This document shows positions 48,486 through 58,191 of a stretch of 64,000 nt of DNA, in pieces (within the stretch, counting starts at the first letter, position 1; every line of letters begins with the position of its first letter). The stretch lies in NCBI RefSeq assembly GCF_900187375.1, contig NZ_FYEW01000001.1, positions 496,001 through 560,000 on the forward strand, written 5' to 3'. This stretch comes from Hymenobacter gelipurpurascens. GTDB taxonomy: Bacteria; Bacteroidota; Bacteroidia; Cytophagales; Hymenobacteraceae. Under the pieces are notes generated by a model that saw only the letters and a program-made list of their open reading frames with translations, made no database searches and was not told the origin of the DNA. Made by a program: the position numbers and the translations under genes.

Positions 48486-49352
48486 GTGCGCATCTGTTTC
48501 ATTCTGAATCCGACTTCTGGCACCAACCGCACACAGGATGTGCCAGCGCTGCTGACGCGCTACGCTACGGCCGCCGGTGCCGACTTCGAGATTCAGCTCA
48601 CGCAGTATGCGGGCCACGCTGAACAGCTGGCCCGGCAAGCGGCCCACCAGGGCTTCCGGGTGGTGGTGGCCGTGGGCGGCGATGGTACGGTGAATGAGGT
48701 AGCGCGCGGCCTGTTGGGCACCAGTGCCGCGCTGGGTATTGTGCCGCGCGGCTCTGGCAATGGCCTGGCGCGCCACCTGCACATCCCGCTCGATCTGCCG
48801 GGCGCCGTAAAGCGCGTGTGTCAGCCTACGTTCCAGCGCATCGATGTAGGCCACATCAATGAGCGGCCGTTCTTCTGCACAGCCGGCTTAGGCTTTGATG
48901 CGCACGTGAGCAAGATGTTTGCCCGGGCGGGCACGCGGGGGCTAAGTACCTATGTGAAAGTGGCGTTGCGCGAATACCGCCGCTACCAGGCCGTCCCGAT
49001 TCTGGTGGAATTGAACGATCAGCAGATTGAAACCAACTGCTACGTGCTGGCCTTCGCCAATGCCGCCCAATACGGAAACAACGCCTACATCGCGCCCCGC
49101 GCCGATATCCAGGATGGCCTTTTAGACTTGTGCTTGATAGACGGGCTTTCGTTCCCAAGAGCGGTGCGCGTAGGCCTGGGCCTAGCGCTCGGTACGCTGC
49201 CTACTTCCGGTGGGGCCGTATACCATACCAGCTGCCACATTCGAGTACACGCCGCTAGGCCACTCGGGTTTCACGTTGATGGCGACTACGTGACAGATGG
49301 GACCGATTTTGAAGTAAAACTAGACCCGCTGGCTTTGGAAGTGGCCGTATAA
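48486..49352 (+). CDS. Diacylglycerol-kinase-family lipid kinase (YegS/BmrU-like)
   Basis: 288 residues. The N-terminal catalytic domain has the ATP-binding motif VVVAVGGDGTVNEVARGL and IVPRGSGNGLARHL; the C-terminal beta-sandwich includes YIAPRADIQDGLLDLCLID and HVDGDYV. It phosphorylates a lipid such as diacylglycerol or sphingosine at the membrane; the substrate is unassigned. GTG 48486 is the start, directly before RICFILNPTSG, the usual family beginning. It heads a + strand run with a SUI1-like factor and a DUF1622 gene. Confidence 0.93.
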   Translation: MRICFILNPTSGTNRTQDVPALLTRYATAAGADFEIQLTQYAGHAEQLARQAAHQGFRVVVAVGGDGTVNEVARGLLGTSAALGIVPRGSGNGLARHLHIPLDLPGAVKRVCQPTFQRIDVGHINERPFFCTAGLGFDAHVSKMFARAGTRGLSTYVKVALREYRRYQAVPILVELNDQQIETNCYVLAFANAAQYGNNAYIAPRADIQDGLLDLCLIDGLSFPRAVRVGLGLALGTLPTSGGAVYHTSCHIRVHAARPLGFHVDGDYVTDGTDFEVKLDPLALEVAV

Positions 49353-49452
49353 CTAAAGGTGAAATTGTGAAAAGTGAAATGGGTAGCCAACTGGCCGCAT
49401 TTCCGATGATGAATTCACAATTTCGCGCTTTACAATTTCTCAACTTGACTCT

Positions 49453-49797
49453 ATGAAAGCCGATAAGAACCGCCGCGAAGGTGTGGTGTATTCCACTAAC
49501 CCCGATTTTGAGTACCAGCAAAACGGCGACGAGGAAACCGTTACGCTGCCGCCCCAGCAGCAAAACCTGCGCGTGCAGTTGGATAAGAAATCCAGAGGCG
49601 GCAAGCAGGTAACGCTCATTACCGGCTTCGTAGGCCAGGATGCCGATTTGCAGACGCTGGGCAAGCTCCTGAAAACCAAATGCGGAGTTGGCGGCAACGC
49701 CAAAGACGGCGAAATCTTGATTCAGGGAGACTTCCGCGACAAGGTAATGGCCGTGCTGATCGAGCAGAAATACAAAGTCAAGAAGATCGGCGGCTAG
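49453..49797 (+). CDS. SUI1/eIF1-like translation factor (YciH type)
   Basis: 114 residues. The SUI1 core is [28 protein letters not shown] (in part), [22 protein letters not shown] and KYKVKKIGG. Bacterial YciH homologues bind the 30S subunit and can influence start-site fidelity; the precise role is not settled. The stop TAG lies within a CTAGGCCACT word. It may be in one unit with the lipid kinase 100 bases upstream. Confidence 0.95.
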   Translation: MKADKNRREGVVYSTNPDFEYQQNGDEETVTLPPQQQNLRVQLDKKSRGGKQVTLITGFVGQDADLQTLGKLLKTKCGVGGNAKDGEILIQGDFRDKVMAVLIEQKYKVKKIGG

Positions 49798-49886
49798 GCC
49801 ACTGCGTGGCAGAAGTCTGGCCCAAAGTTGTCTGCCGCCGCATCATGCCACTTTGCCTAGGCCAGTATCTCTAACTAAGAAGCTAT

Positions 49887-50300
49887 ATGGAGAAAGAAAC
49901 CATCCATTCTTTGGCGGAAGAAGGGGTAAAGAATGCGGTTCTGTGGCTGAAGCTCGGCATCGAAACGATTGGCGGGGCCATAATTGCGCTGGGCGTTCTG
50001 GCAGCGGGCCGCTTATTCTTGCAAGCACTCCTGGCCCGCCGTACCGCCGACTTTACGGCAATCCGGCTGACGCTGGCCCGATACCTGGCGCTGGCGTTGG
50101 AGTTTCAACTGGGGGCCGATATTCTTTCTACGGCCGTTGCGCCCAGTTGGGAGCAGATAGGCAAGCTGGGCGCCATTGCCGTCATCCGGACGGCCCTTAA
50201 CTTCTTCCTGTCCAAGGAAATGAAGGATGAGCGCACCAGTGCCGCTGAGAAACATGTTGCCGCTCAGGCGGAGCAAATTCCTTCGCCAGCTCGTTCATAA
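49887..50300 (+). CDS. DUF1622 membrane protein
   Basis: 137 residues with about three hydrophobic helices (AVLWLKLGIETIGGAIIALGVL, FTAIRLTLARYLALALEFQLGADIL). The DUF1622 landmark R-x-x-L-A-R-x-L-A-L-x-LEFxLGADIL and the following AIRTALNFFLSKE-like helix are clear. Inner-membrane, function unknown. No recognisable regulatory signal upstream. Confidence 0.9.
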   Translation: MEKETIHSLAEEGVKNAVLWLKLGIETIGGAIIALGVLAAGRLFLQALLARRTADFTAIRLTLARYLALALEFQLGADILSTAVAPSWEQIGKLGAIAVIRTALNFFLSKEMKDERTSAAEKHVAAQAEQIPSPARS

Positions 50301-50323
50301 ACGCCTATGCGCACCGAACTGGC

Positions 50324-51082
50324 CTACTGCGCTTCTCGCTGCTTTGCCAGATGATCTAGCGCACGGCTCACGTCTTCGGGCGTATCAATACCAATGGTTT
50401 CCAGCTCCGTTTCGGCGGTAAGGATGCGGTAGCCGTGCTCCAGCCACCGCAGCTGCTCTAGGCTTTCAGCTATTTCCAAGGGAGAAGGTGAAAGCTGCGT
50501 GATTTTGGCCAGAACATCGGGGCGGTAGCCGTAGAGGCCAATGTGGCGCAGGTAGCGGTGGTTCTGCAGCCAGTTCTCCTGCGGATGTTGGCGCTGGTAG
50601 GGCAGGGGATGGCGGCTGAAATACAGCGCGTGCCGGGTAGTGTCGAGCACCACTTTCGGCAAATGCGGGCTGAAAAGTTCTTCGTGCGTGAGAACCGGCT
50701 TCACCAAAGTAGCCAGCTGCGGAGGCTGCGGCCGTGCAAAGAGCTGCACAAGCGCATTAATCTGGCTAGGGTGAATGAACGGCTCATCGCCTTGAATATT
50801 AATGATGCAGTCTGCAGACGTGTTTAGTTGCTGGTAGGCATCCCAGACTCGGTCAGTGCCACTGGGGTGGTCGGGGGAGGTCAGCACGGCTTCTCCACCG
50901 AAACCAAGCACATGCTGCAGAATCCGCTCATCATCGGTAGCTACCACCACCCGGCTCAAGACCGATTGCTGGGCTTGCCCTATCACCCGCTGAATCATGG
51001 ATTGGCCACCTAGGTCAACCAGTGGTTTGCCGGGCAGGCGAGTGGAGGTATAACGGGCGGGAATGATACCAATAGCAATCAT
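50324..51082 (-). CDS. kdsB: 3-deoxy-manno-octulosonate cytidylyltransferase
   Basis: 252 residues. Activates Kdo as CMP-Kdo for lipopolysaccharide inner-core synthesis in the cytoplasm. Motifs are IPARYTSTRLPGKPL, the nucleotide-binding VVATDDERIL, SGTDRVWDA, NIQGDEPFI and the C-terminal GIDTPEDVSRAL. ATG 51082 immediately precedes IAIGIIPARY; the open frame upstream extends into the promoter region, where the minus strand has a TATTTTTCG box. Its presence supports a Gram-negative envelope. Confidence 0.96.
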   Translation of the reverse strand: MIAIGIIPARYTSTRLPGKPLVDLGGQSMIQRVIGQAQQSVLSRVVVATDDERILQHVLGFGGEAVLTSPDHPSGTDRVWDAYQQLNTSADCIINIQGDEPFIHPSQINALVQLFARPQPPQLATLVKPVLTHEELFSPHLPKVVLDTTRHALYFSRHPLPYQRQHPQENWLQNHRYLRHIGLYGYRPDVLAKITQLSPSPLEIAESLEQLRWLEHGYRILTAETELETIGIDTPEDVSRALDHLAKQREAQ

Positions 51083-51342
51083 GGGCGGGGAGGAGCAAGA
51101 GGGAACGGAAATGGAGCCGCAAAAAAGGCGAAAAATACCGACAGCAGCTTTGCCGTTGTAGCCGTGGCTGTCAACTTCCGCCCGTACTTCGCCAGTTCTC
51201 AAAATTGACCAATAAAAAGCCGTAGCCATCCTACAAAGCCATCGGCTACTTGTCAGGAATGCGTAACTTTCGGCAGTATTTATGCAGTTAGCAGCTTTCT
51301 TTTCCTGCTGTGTTGTTCTGCTGCCTCCAGTGCCCCGTTTCT

Positions 51343-52374
51343 ATGTCTCGAATTTCGTTGCTGTCTGCCGCGTTTGTTTTTTCAGGTTTCTCCGCCTTGG
51401 CCGGCCCTCGTTTGGTAGCGCCACCTGATTCCATTGGAGTAGAATACCGCAACAATAAAGTCCTAATCAAGCACCGCGTAGCGCCCGGCGAAACGCTCTA
51501 CGGCCTGTCGCGCCGCTACAAAGTGCCCGTTGATGAGATTGTCGAGTTCAACCCCACGGTAAAAGGCGCCCTCGTAACGGGCCAGGTAGTGCTGGTACCG
51601 CGCAACCGAGTGGTCATGACCGCGCCCGCCACTCCGGCGGCTTCCGCCGTTTCGGCCGCTGCGCGTTCTTTGCCCACCGATGCCCGTGGCAACCACGTGT
51701 ACAAAGTTGAAGCTGGCCAGACGCTGTTTTCCATTGCGCGCCGCTTCACTGTTACTCCGGCCGAACTGGCGCGCCTCAATGGGTTTGCCCCCAACTACAA
51801 TGTTCGCACTGGTCAAACCGTAATTATCGCGGCTGGCACTGCTGCTGCTGCCCGCCCGGCGGCACCGGTAGCAGCGGCCCCACGTCCTGCGCCTGCTCCC
51901 GTTACTCGCCCAGAGAAAAACGAAGAAGCAGAACGGACGGCCCGCGAAACCCGGGAGCGGGACGCTCGCGCCCGCGCTAAAGACTCTGCCGCCGCCCCAG
52001 TGGCCCAAGCTGCCCCGGCTCCGCAGCCAGCTGTGTTGCCCAAAGAGGAGCCTGCTAAAGAAGCGGAAGAAAAGGAGCGCCCACCCGCACGGGCGAATGA
52101 GATTGTGCGCCGCGTGTCGGAGAGTGGCCTAGCCATGGCTATTTCCACGGATGCCTCCGATAAGTATCTGGCTCTGCACAAAACCGCGCCGGTGGGTACT
52201 ATTATGGAGGTGCGCAACATTATGAACGGCATGTCGGTGTATGTGCGCGTTATCGGCAAGCTGCCCGATACTGGCGAAAACTCCAATGTGCTGGTGCGCC
52301 TCTCCAAGCGCGCCGTGCAGCGCCTCGCCACGCCCGACCAGCGCTTCCGGGTAGAAACCAGCTACGTACCGTAG
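51343..52374 (+). CDS. Secreted LysM protein with C-terminal RlpA-like barrel
   Basis: 343 residues. Signal peptide (MSRISLLSAAFVFSGFSALA), then two LysM peptidoglycan-binding repeats (about 43-88, HRVAPGETLYGLSRRYKVPVDEI in part; about 118-163, YKVEAGQTLFSIARRFTVTPAEL in part). A long Ala/Pro/Glu/Arg-rich linker (about 165-250) follows, then a double-psi beta-barrel-like region (about 255-343: ESGLAMAIS, LHKTAPVGTIMEVRNIMNG, VYVRVIGKLPDTGENSNVLVRLS). Probably a periplasmic cell-wall protein with a structural or lytic role. ATG 51343 is chosen at the signal peptide. Confidence 0.88.
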   Translation: MSRISLLSAAFVFSGFSALAGPRLVAPPDSIGVEYRNNKVLIKHRVAPGETLYGLSRRYKVPVDEIVEFNPTVKGALVTGQVVLVPRNRVVMTAPATPAASAVSAAARSLPTDARGNHVYKVEAGQTLFSIARRFTVTPAELARLNGFAPNYNVRTGQTVIIAAGTAAAARPAAPVAAAPRPAPAPVTRPEKNEEAERTARETRERDARARAKDSAAAPVAQAAPAPQPAVLPKEEPAKEAEEKERPPARANEIVRRVSESGLAMAISTDASDKYLALHKTAPVGTIMEVRNIMNGMSVYVRVIGKLPDTGENSNVLVRLSKRAVQRLATPDQRFRVETSYVP

Positions 52375-52489
52375 CGGCGAAACACTGAGTTGGTGAGTTT
52401 GACGTTCGACTGGCCTAGACCACGCAAGTGACGCCACGTAGGCCACTAGAACGTCAACTCACCAGTTCACCATTTCGCTATTTCACCTG

Positions 52490-53248
52490 ATGAACCACGC
52501 GCAAGTCCGGGCCCTGCTCGACGACCGGTATGCTCATTATGATCAGCCGGCGTTCGTTTTGGCTGACCCCATCAGCATTCCGCATCGCTTCACCCAGCGT
52601 CAGGATATTGAGATAAGCGGCCTGTTTGCGGCACTACTGGCCTGGGGCCGCCGCCCCACCATTATCAGCAAGTGCCAGGAATTGATGCGCCGCATGGATG
52701 ATGCGCCGTATCAGTTTATTACGCAGCATCAGGACAACGATCTGAAAGGCCTGCTGGGCTTCTGTCACCGCACTTTCTGCGACACGGATCTGCTCTACTT
52801 CGTGCATTGGCTACGCTGGTTTTACAGCGAGCATGAGACGCTAGAGGATGCGTTTCTTATAGGAAATACCCAAAAAGAACGACTCGAAAACTTCCACAAC
52901 CTGTTCTTTAGCCTCGAAGACGCGCCTCAGCGTACCCGCAAGCACGTAGCTACCCCAGCCCGGGGCTCGGCCTGCAAGCGCATGAACATGTACCTGCGCT
53001 GGATGGTGCGCCCCGATAAGCATGGCGTAGATTTAGGGCTCTGGACGCGCCTCTCGCCCGCCGAGCTCATCTGCCCCTGTGATGTGCACGTGGAGCGTGT
53101 AGCGCGCCGTCTAGGCCTGTTGGAGCGCAAGCAAGTGGACTGGCTGGCCGCCGAAGATCTCACCGCCCACCTGCGCAGCTTCGACCCCTCTGACCCCGTG
53201 AAGTACGATTTTGCGCTGTTTGGGCTGGGCGTGGAAGGGGAGATGTAG
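52490..53248 (+). CDS. TIGR02757 family protein (DUF2400)
   Basis: 252 residues, no membrane segment. The sequence ADPISIPHRF...DIEISGLFAALLAWGRRPTI, HRTFCDTDLLYF, RGSACKRMNMYLRWMVRPD and LICPCDVHVERVARRLGL is the conserved set of this Bacteroidota-typical family. The KRMNMYLRWMVR helix and following DVH region recall HhH-GPD DNA glycosylase folds, but activity has not been shown. It is followed closely by mutS2. Confidence 0.92.
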   Translation: MNHAQVRALLDDRYAHYDQPAFVLADPISIPHRFTQRQDIEISGLFAALLAWGRRPTIISKCQELMRRMDDAPYQFITQHQDNDLKGLLGFCHRTFCDTDLLYFVHWLRWFYSEHETLEDAFLIGNTQKERLENFHNLFFSLEDAPQRTRKHVATPARGSACKRMNMYLRWMVRPDKHGVDLGLWTRLSPAELICPCDVHVERVARRLGLLERKQVDWLAAEDLTAHLRSFDPSDPVKYDFALFGLGVEGEM

Positions 53249-53431
53249 TTTCAAATTTTATGAAGGAGTAAAGTTGTCTGGAAAGGCCAGCTAGGCCACC
53301 TGTCACTCCTTAAAAATCTAATTTGTGCCGGCTGCTTCAGAAAGCCCATGTTACATTTCGTTTAATGAATCTTTCTGCCGCTCCCGACTGTTTATCTTCG
53401 CATTCCCATTTGATTATCAAGACTACCTGAT

Positions 53432-55849
53432 TTGATTCTTCCTCAGAATTTTGAGCAAAAAATAGGCTTCACGCAACTACGTGAAATGCTGGACGGGCTG
53501 TGCCTCAGTGCGCTAGGCCGCCAGTTTGTAGCCAAAATGACCTTTCAGACCAAGCACGACCAGCTCCATAAGCTGCTGCTCCAAACGGATGAATTCCGTC
53601 AGCTGCTTAGCAGCGGTGCTGATTTTCCCAGCTCCCACTACCACGATGTGCACCACCATTTGGTGCGCGCAAATATTCCCGGCTCTTACTTAGATGTGGC
53701 GGCTTTCTTCGCTATCAAGATGAGCCTGCGCACTATTCGGGAGGCGCTGACTTTCTTTACCCACGCCGAGGAAACGTTGTACCCTACACTTCGCCTGCTG
53801 GGCATTGGCGTGCAGGTTGACCGTAATCTACTCGCCGCCCTGGATAAGGTGGTGGACGAGGAAGGGCAGGTGCGCGATAACGCCTCACCGCTGCTAGGCC
53901 AGTTGCGCCAGGAACTGATCAACCGTCAGGGCCTATTGCGCAAGCAGATTGCGGGTATTCTGCGCCACGCTCGCCAGGAAGGCTGGGTGCCAGAAGGTGC
54001 CGAGCCTACCATTCGGGGCGGGCGGTTGGTGCTGCCGGTAATTGCGGAGCACAAGCGCCGCGTGAAAGGCCTGATTCATGATGAGTCGGCGACGGGGCAG
54101 ACGGTGTTTATTGAGCCGGAAGCCGTGTTCGAGCTGAACAACGACATCAAGGACCTCGAAAACGCCTACCAGCGTGAGCTTATCCGCATCCTGACCCAGC
54201 TCACGGCTCAGTTGCGCCCACACATTCCGGACCTGCGCAAAGCGTACCAGTACTTAGGCCTGTTGGATTTCATTCGGGCAAAGGGCCGGTTGGCGCAACG
54301 CTTGGAGGCTTCCTTGCCGGAGCTGCACCCGCGCCCCCTGATTCGGTGGAACCAAGTGCGTCATCCGCTGCTGTATCTTACCTTTCTAGGCCACTCCAAA
54401 GACGACCCGCGCGAAGTGGTGCCGCTGGATATCGAGCTGACGTCCGAACAGCGCCTGCTGCTGATTTCGGGGCCTAATGCCGGTGGTAAATCCGTGAGTA
54501 TGAAGACGGTAGGCCTGGTGCAGTACATGCTGCAGTGTGGCCTCCTGATTCCGGCCGGCGACGGTTCGGAAGCGGGCGTGTTCGAGGATATTTTCCTGGA
54601 CATCGGCGACGAGCAAAGCCTGGAAAACGACCTGAGTACGTACTCTTCGCACTTGCTGAGTATGAAGCAGTTCGTGACCCTGGCCAACAAGCGTAGCCTC
54701 GTCCTGATCGACGAATTTGGTACGGGCACCGAGCCCAGCCTGGGCGGCGCCATTGCCGAAGCCGTGCTGGAGCAACTCAACCGCGCCCGCGCATTCGGTG
54801 TCATCACCACGCACTATACCAACCTGAAGAACTACGCCGAGCGCACCGAGGGCATTGTAAACGGCGCCATGCGCTACGACCCCGATCAGCTGCAGCCGCT
54901 GTACCGCCTGGAAATTGGCAAGCCGGGTTCTTCCTTTGCTATCGAAATTGCCCGTAAAATCGGGTTGCCGAAGCAGATTGTGGAGCGAGCTACCCAGCTT
55001 GTCGGCAAAGACAAAATCCGGTACGACCGGCTGCTGGAAGGCCTCGAAAAGGAAAAAACGGAGCTGGAGCAGCGTACCGCTGAAGCCGCCAAGGCCGAGA
55101 AGCGTCTGAAAAAAGCCGCTCAGGAGTACCAGGACCTCAAGAAATATCTCGACGATACCACGCTGGAGGTGCTGCGCGATGCCAAGGCCAAGGCCAAAAT
55201 GCTGCTCCGCGATACCAACCAGCAGATTGAGGCCACCATTCAGGAGATCAGGCTAGGCCAGGCGGAGAAGGAGCGCACCAAGGAGGCGCGTGGTAAGCTG
55301 GATACGTTCGTGCGCGAAAAGCTCCAGATTGAGCCCCCCAAAGCCCGCGCCACCCGCGAGCTGGCCGACGTAAACACCCTCAAACCCGGCGACAAAGTGG
55401 CGCTAATTGGGCAGGAAGGGCACGGCGAAATCATGAGCGTGAAAGGTAAAACCGCAGAGGTTTCCTTCGGCGGCATGAAGACGCTGGTGAAGATAGGCCA
55501 GTTGGAAAAGCTCACACGCTCCGAAATTCGGGAGCGAGAGAAAGATGCTGCCCGCCGGGCTCCGGCTCAGTACTCGGGCTTCGATACCACCGGCAAAATG
55601 TCGAGCTTCAGCCCCACGCTAGACTTGCGCGGCGAGCGGGCTGAGGATGCGCTCAACAAGATCATGGCCTACGTAGATGATGCCGTGATGCTAGGCGTGC
55701 CGGAAATCAAAATCCTGCACGGCCGCGGTAATGGCGTGCTGCGCCAGGTAGTGCGCGACTACCTGCACCGCATCCGGGCCGTTGCCAGCGTAGCCGACGA
55801 GCACGCCGACCGTGGCGGCGACGGCGCTACTATTGCCGTGCTGAAGTAA
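53432..55849 (+). CDS. mutS2: MutS2 family protein (Smr-domain ATPase)
   Basis: 805 residues. An N-terminal core/lever region (1-320), an ABC-type ATPase with Walker A GPNAGGKS (about 347-354) and Walker B region SLVLIDEFGTGTEPSLGGA, a coiled coil (about 520-640, EKEKTELEQRTAEAAKAEKRLKKA in part), a KOW-like segment and a C-terminal Smr domain (LDLRGERAEDALNKI, LHGRGNGVLRQ). MutS2 proteins suppress homologous recombination and, in some bacteria, rescue collided ribosomes. The start is TTG: the next Met (residue 19) would remove the conserved ILPQNFEQKIGFTQLREML. Confidence 0.95.
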   Translation: MILPQNFEQKIGFTQLREMLDGLCLSALGRQFVAKMTFQTKHDQLHKLLLQTDEFRQLLSSGADFPSSHYHDVHHHLVRANIPGSYLDVAAFFAIKMSLRTIREALTFFTHAEETLYPTLRLLGIGVQVDRNLLAALDKVVDEEGQVRDNASPLLGQLRQELINRQGLLRKQIAGILRHARQEGWVPEGAEPTIRGGRLVLPVIAEHKRRVKGLIHDESATGQTVFIEPEAVFELNNDIKDLENAYQRELIRILTQLTAQLRPHIPDLRKAYQYLGLLDFIRAKGRLAQRLEASLPELHPRPLIRWNQVRHPLLYLTFLGHSKDDPREVVPLDIELTSEQRLLLISGPNAGGKSVSMKTVGLVQYMLQCGLLIPAGDGSEAGVFEDIFLDIGDEQSLENDLSTYSSHLLSMKQFVTLANKRSLVLIDEFGTGTEPSLGGAIAEAVLEQLNRARAFGVITTHYTNLKNYAERTEGIVNGAMRYDPDQLQPLYRLEIGKPGSSFAIEIARKIGLPKQIVERATQLVGKDKIRYDRLLEGLEKEKTELEQRTAEAAKAEKRLKKAAQEYQDLKKYLDDTTLEVLRDAKAKAKMLLRDTNQQIEATIQEIRLGQAEKERTKEARGKLDTFVREKLQIEPPKARATRELADVNTLKPGDKVALIGQEGHGEIMSVKGKTAEVSFGGMKTLVKIGQLEKLTRSEIREREKDAARRAPAQYSGFDTTGKMSSFSPTLDLRGERAEDALNKIMAYVDDAVMLGVPEIKILHGRGNGVLRQVVRDYLHRIRAVASVADEHADRGGDGATIAVLK

Positions 55850-55886
55850 GAATTGAGTGGCCTAAGCCACTACGTCACCAAAAGGG

Positions 55887-55981
55887 AACGTCATGCTGAG
55901 CTTGCCGAAGCATCTCTACCGCTGGCTAATCAACTAGCCTAGAAAGCGGTAGAGATGCTTCGGCAAGCTCAGCATGACGTT
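55887..55981. repeat. REP-like hairpin repeat, copy 4 (perfect 37-bp inverted repeat)
   Basis: Bases 55887-55923 and 55945-55981 are perfect reverse complements with a 21-base loop. The arm shares AACGTCATGCTGAGC and GAAGCATCTC with copy 1 but has CTTGCC in place of GCAGTC, changed identically in both arms. It ends 33 bases before the rlmF start. Confidence 0.92.
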
Positions 55982-56014
55982 CTTACATAAAAACGCTTCA
56001 TACCTTCTCATCAT

Positions 56015-56953
56015 ATGCACCCCCGCAACCCCCACAACGCCCGCTACGATTTTCCGCAGCTTCTGAGCACCAGCCCGGAGCTGGCCGCTTTTGTAGTGCC
56101 CAACCCCAGCGGCGACAGCAGCATCGACTTCGCTAATCCCGCTGCCGTGAAGGCCCTGAATCGGGCGTTGCTGAAGCAATTCTACGGCGTGGCCGCCTGG
56201 GACGTGCCCGCCGGCTACCTCTGCCCACCCATTCCGGGCCGCGCCGACTATCTGCACTATGCCGCCGATCTGCTGGCTGCCGACCACGGCGGCGTGGTGC
56301 CGCGTGATAAAGCTGTACACGTTCTGGACGTGGGCGTGGGCGCGAACTGCGTGTATCCTATCGTCGGTACGCATGAGTACGGGTGGCGTTTCTTAGGTTC
56401 GGAGATAGATCCGGTGGCTCTGAAATCGTCTAGAACGATGGTGGCGGCCAATCCTTCCCTGACTGGCCGGGTAGATATTCGTTTGCAAACCCACGCGGCC
56501 TACGTGTTCGATGGGATTGTGAAGCCTCGGGAAGAGTTCGATCTGGTGATGTGCAATCCGCCGTTCCACGCCTCAGCTGCTGATGCGGCGGCGGGCAGCC
56601 GGCGCAAAGGGCGCAACTTGGGCTACGCTAAGTCGCCGGAGCCGGTGCTGAACTTCGGGGGCCAGAACACGGAGTTGTGGTGTGAAGGGGGCGAGGAAGG
56701 CTTTTTGCGCCGTTTTGTAGAGCAAAGCGTACCACTGGCGCATCGGGTGCTATGGTTCTCCATCCTCATTTCTAAGAAAGAAACTCTGCGCAGCGCGTAC
56801 TACTTTCTGCAAAAGGCTGGGGTAGAAGAATCCTCTATCCGGACCATTGAAATGACACAAGGCCAGAAAACCAGCCGCATCGTAGCCTGGACCTTTCAGG
56901 ACGAGGAACAGCGGAAGGCCTGGGCTCTGCGCCGCTGGAAGCCAGTGGTCTAG
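56015..56953 (+). CDS. rlmF: 23S rRNA (adenine1618-N6)-methyltransferase
   Basis: 312 residues. A SAM-dependent methyltransferase modifying A1618 of 23S rRNA. The N-terminus MHPRNPHNARYDFPQL is typical; the SAM site is VLDVGVGANCVYPIVG; the catalytic motif is NPPFHAS in MCNPPFHASAADA; the family end ..QKTSRIVAWTF is present. A hairpin repeat occupies its leader. The stop TAG lies in a CTAGGCCAGT word. Confidence 0.95.
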   Translation: MHPRNPHNARYDFPQLLSTSPELAAFVVPNPSGDSSIDFANPAAVKALNRALLKQFYGVAAWDVPAGYLCPPIPGRADYLHYAADLLAADHGGVVPRDKAVHVLDVGVGANCVYPIVGTHEYGWRFLGSEIDPVALKSSRTMVAANPSLTGRVDIRLQTHAAYVFDGIVKPREEFDLVMCNPPFHASAADAAAGSRRKGRNLGYAKSPEPVLNFGGQNTELWCEGGEEGFLRRFVEQSVPLAHRVLWFSILISKKETLRSAYYFLQKAGVEESSIRTIEMTQGQKTSRIVAWTFQDEEQRKAWALRRWKPVV

Positions 56954-56968
56954 GCCAGTCTAGATGAT

Positions 56969-57038
56969 AAAAAAGGCGTGTGACTCTGAGTAATGCGAAA
57001 CATATTGCTCGCTATACTCAGAGTCACACGCCTTTTTT
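56969..57038. terminator. Bidirectional terminator, 24-bp perfect arms
   Basis: 56969-56992 and 57015-57038 (AAAAAAGGCGTGTGACTC / GAGTCACACGCCTTTTTT core) around a 22-base loop, between convergent rlmF and murB. Confidence 0.92.
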
Positions 57039-57058
57039 ACTGGCCTACAGCCTTGGGG

Positions 57059-58087
57059 CTAGTGAATATTCACCTCGGGGTGCAGCTCGATTCCGAACTT
57101 CTCCCGCACCGAGGCAATGATTTCCTGAGCCAGGTCGCGGATGTCGCCGCCTTGGGCGCCACCGTGGTTCACTAGTACCAGCGCCTGCTTGTCGTGTACG
57201 CCATGGGCGCCACGGCGCTGGCCTTTCCAGCCACATTGCTCAATGAGCCAAGCGGCGGGCACCTTCACGCCGCCGGGTACCGGGTAGCCGGGCAGGTCGG
57301 GGTACTGGCTTTTGAGGGCATCGTACTTCTGCTGCGAGACTTCGGGGTTTTTGAAGAAAGAGCCGGCATTGCCAATTTGGGCGGGGTCGGGGAGCTTGCT
57401 GCGGCGGATGTGCATCACGGCCTCGCTTACGTCGCGCGGCGTGGGCTCACCGCCAATACCAAGATCCTCGAGCGTGGTCTGGATGGCGCCATAAGTAACG
57501 TTGAGGCGGGCCTGACGGTGCAGGCGCAGCACCACGCTCGTGACGATATACTGGTTTTTCAGGGGGCCTTTGAACACACTTTCGCGGTAGCCGAAGCCGC
57601 ACTCAGCGGCCGAGAATGTGCGTGTATGCCCGCTAGCCACCTCCAGGGCTTCCAGATGGTCATATGTGTCCTTCAATTCCGAGCCGTAGGCCCCGATATT
57701 CTGGAGCGGAGCCGCCCCCACGGTGCCCGGAATCAGAGAAAGGTTTTCGATGCCACTCAGGTCCTGATCTAGGGTGTACTGCACCAGCCCGTGCCACGAC
57801 TCGCCGGCGCCAGCGCGTACCAGGGCCGTTTCTTCATCTTGGCTGATGATTTCCAGCCCCCGGATTTCATTCTTCAATACTACGCCATCAAAATCCTGCG
57901 TGAAAAGCAAGTTGGAGCCACCGCCCAGCACCAGTTTTTCCGTTTGCTGCACTTCCGGCAGCGCCAGCAACGCCCGCAGCTCTTCCACGGAGCTGAAGCG
58001 GGCGAAAAGCCGGGCCTTTACGTCCAGACCGAACGTGTTGTAGGCGCGAAGAGAAACTTGGTGTTCAAGAACAGGAGCCGAAGCCAT
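57059..58087 (-). CDS. murB: UDP-N-acetylenolpyruvoylglucosamine reductase
   Basis: 342 residues. The FAD/NADPH enzyme that makes UDP-MurNAc, the second committed step of peptidoglycan synthesis. FAD-binding motifs are LVLGGGSNLLF and IPGTVGAAPLQNIGAYG; the type I signature GFGYRESVFK is present; catalytic Ser and Glu are in GNAGSFFKNP and the C-terminal HPEVNIH. Length fits the E. coli-type enzyme. It has a TACCTTTG promoter box 26 bases upstream and converges on rlmF. Confidence 0.96.
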   Translation of the reverse strand: MASAPVLEHQVSLRAYNTFGLDVKARLFARFSSVEELRALLALPEVQQTEKLVLGGGSNLLFTQDFDGVVLKNEIRGLEIISQDEETALVRAGAGESWHGLVQYTLDQDLSGIENLSLIPGTVGAAPLQNIGAYGSELKDTYDHLEALEVASGHTRTFSAAECGFGYRESVFKGPLKNQYIVTSVVLRLHRQARLNVTYGAIQTTLEDLGIGGEPTPRDVSEAVMHIRRSKLPDPAQIGNAGSFFKNPEVSQQKYDALKSQYPDLPGYPVPGGVKVPAAWLIEQCGWKGQRRGAHGVHDKQALVLVNHGGAQGGDIRDLAQEIIASVREKFGIELHPEVNIH

Positions 58088-58112
58088 AAGGAAGTGGTGA
58101 GAGGATTTTGGG

Positions 58113-58120
58113 CAAAGGTA
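58113..58120 (-). promoter_or_regulatory. -7 promoter box of murB
   Basis: Minus-strand TACCTTTG, exact TAnnTTTG match, 26 bases before the ATG. Confidence 0.6.
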
Positions 58121-58191
58121 GCCGTTTCAGGCTGGTTGCCATTGGGGTCCGATGACCGGGTTTCCACAAAAAAGCCCGTCATCCAGATAAA

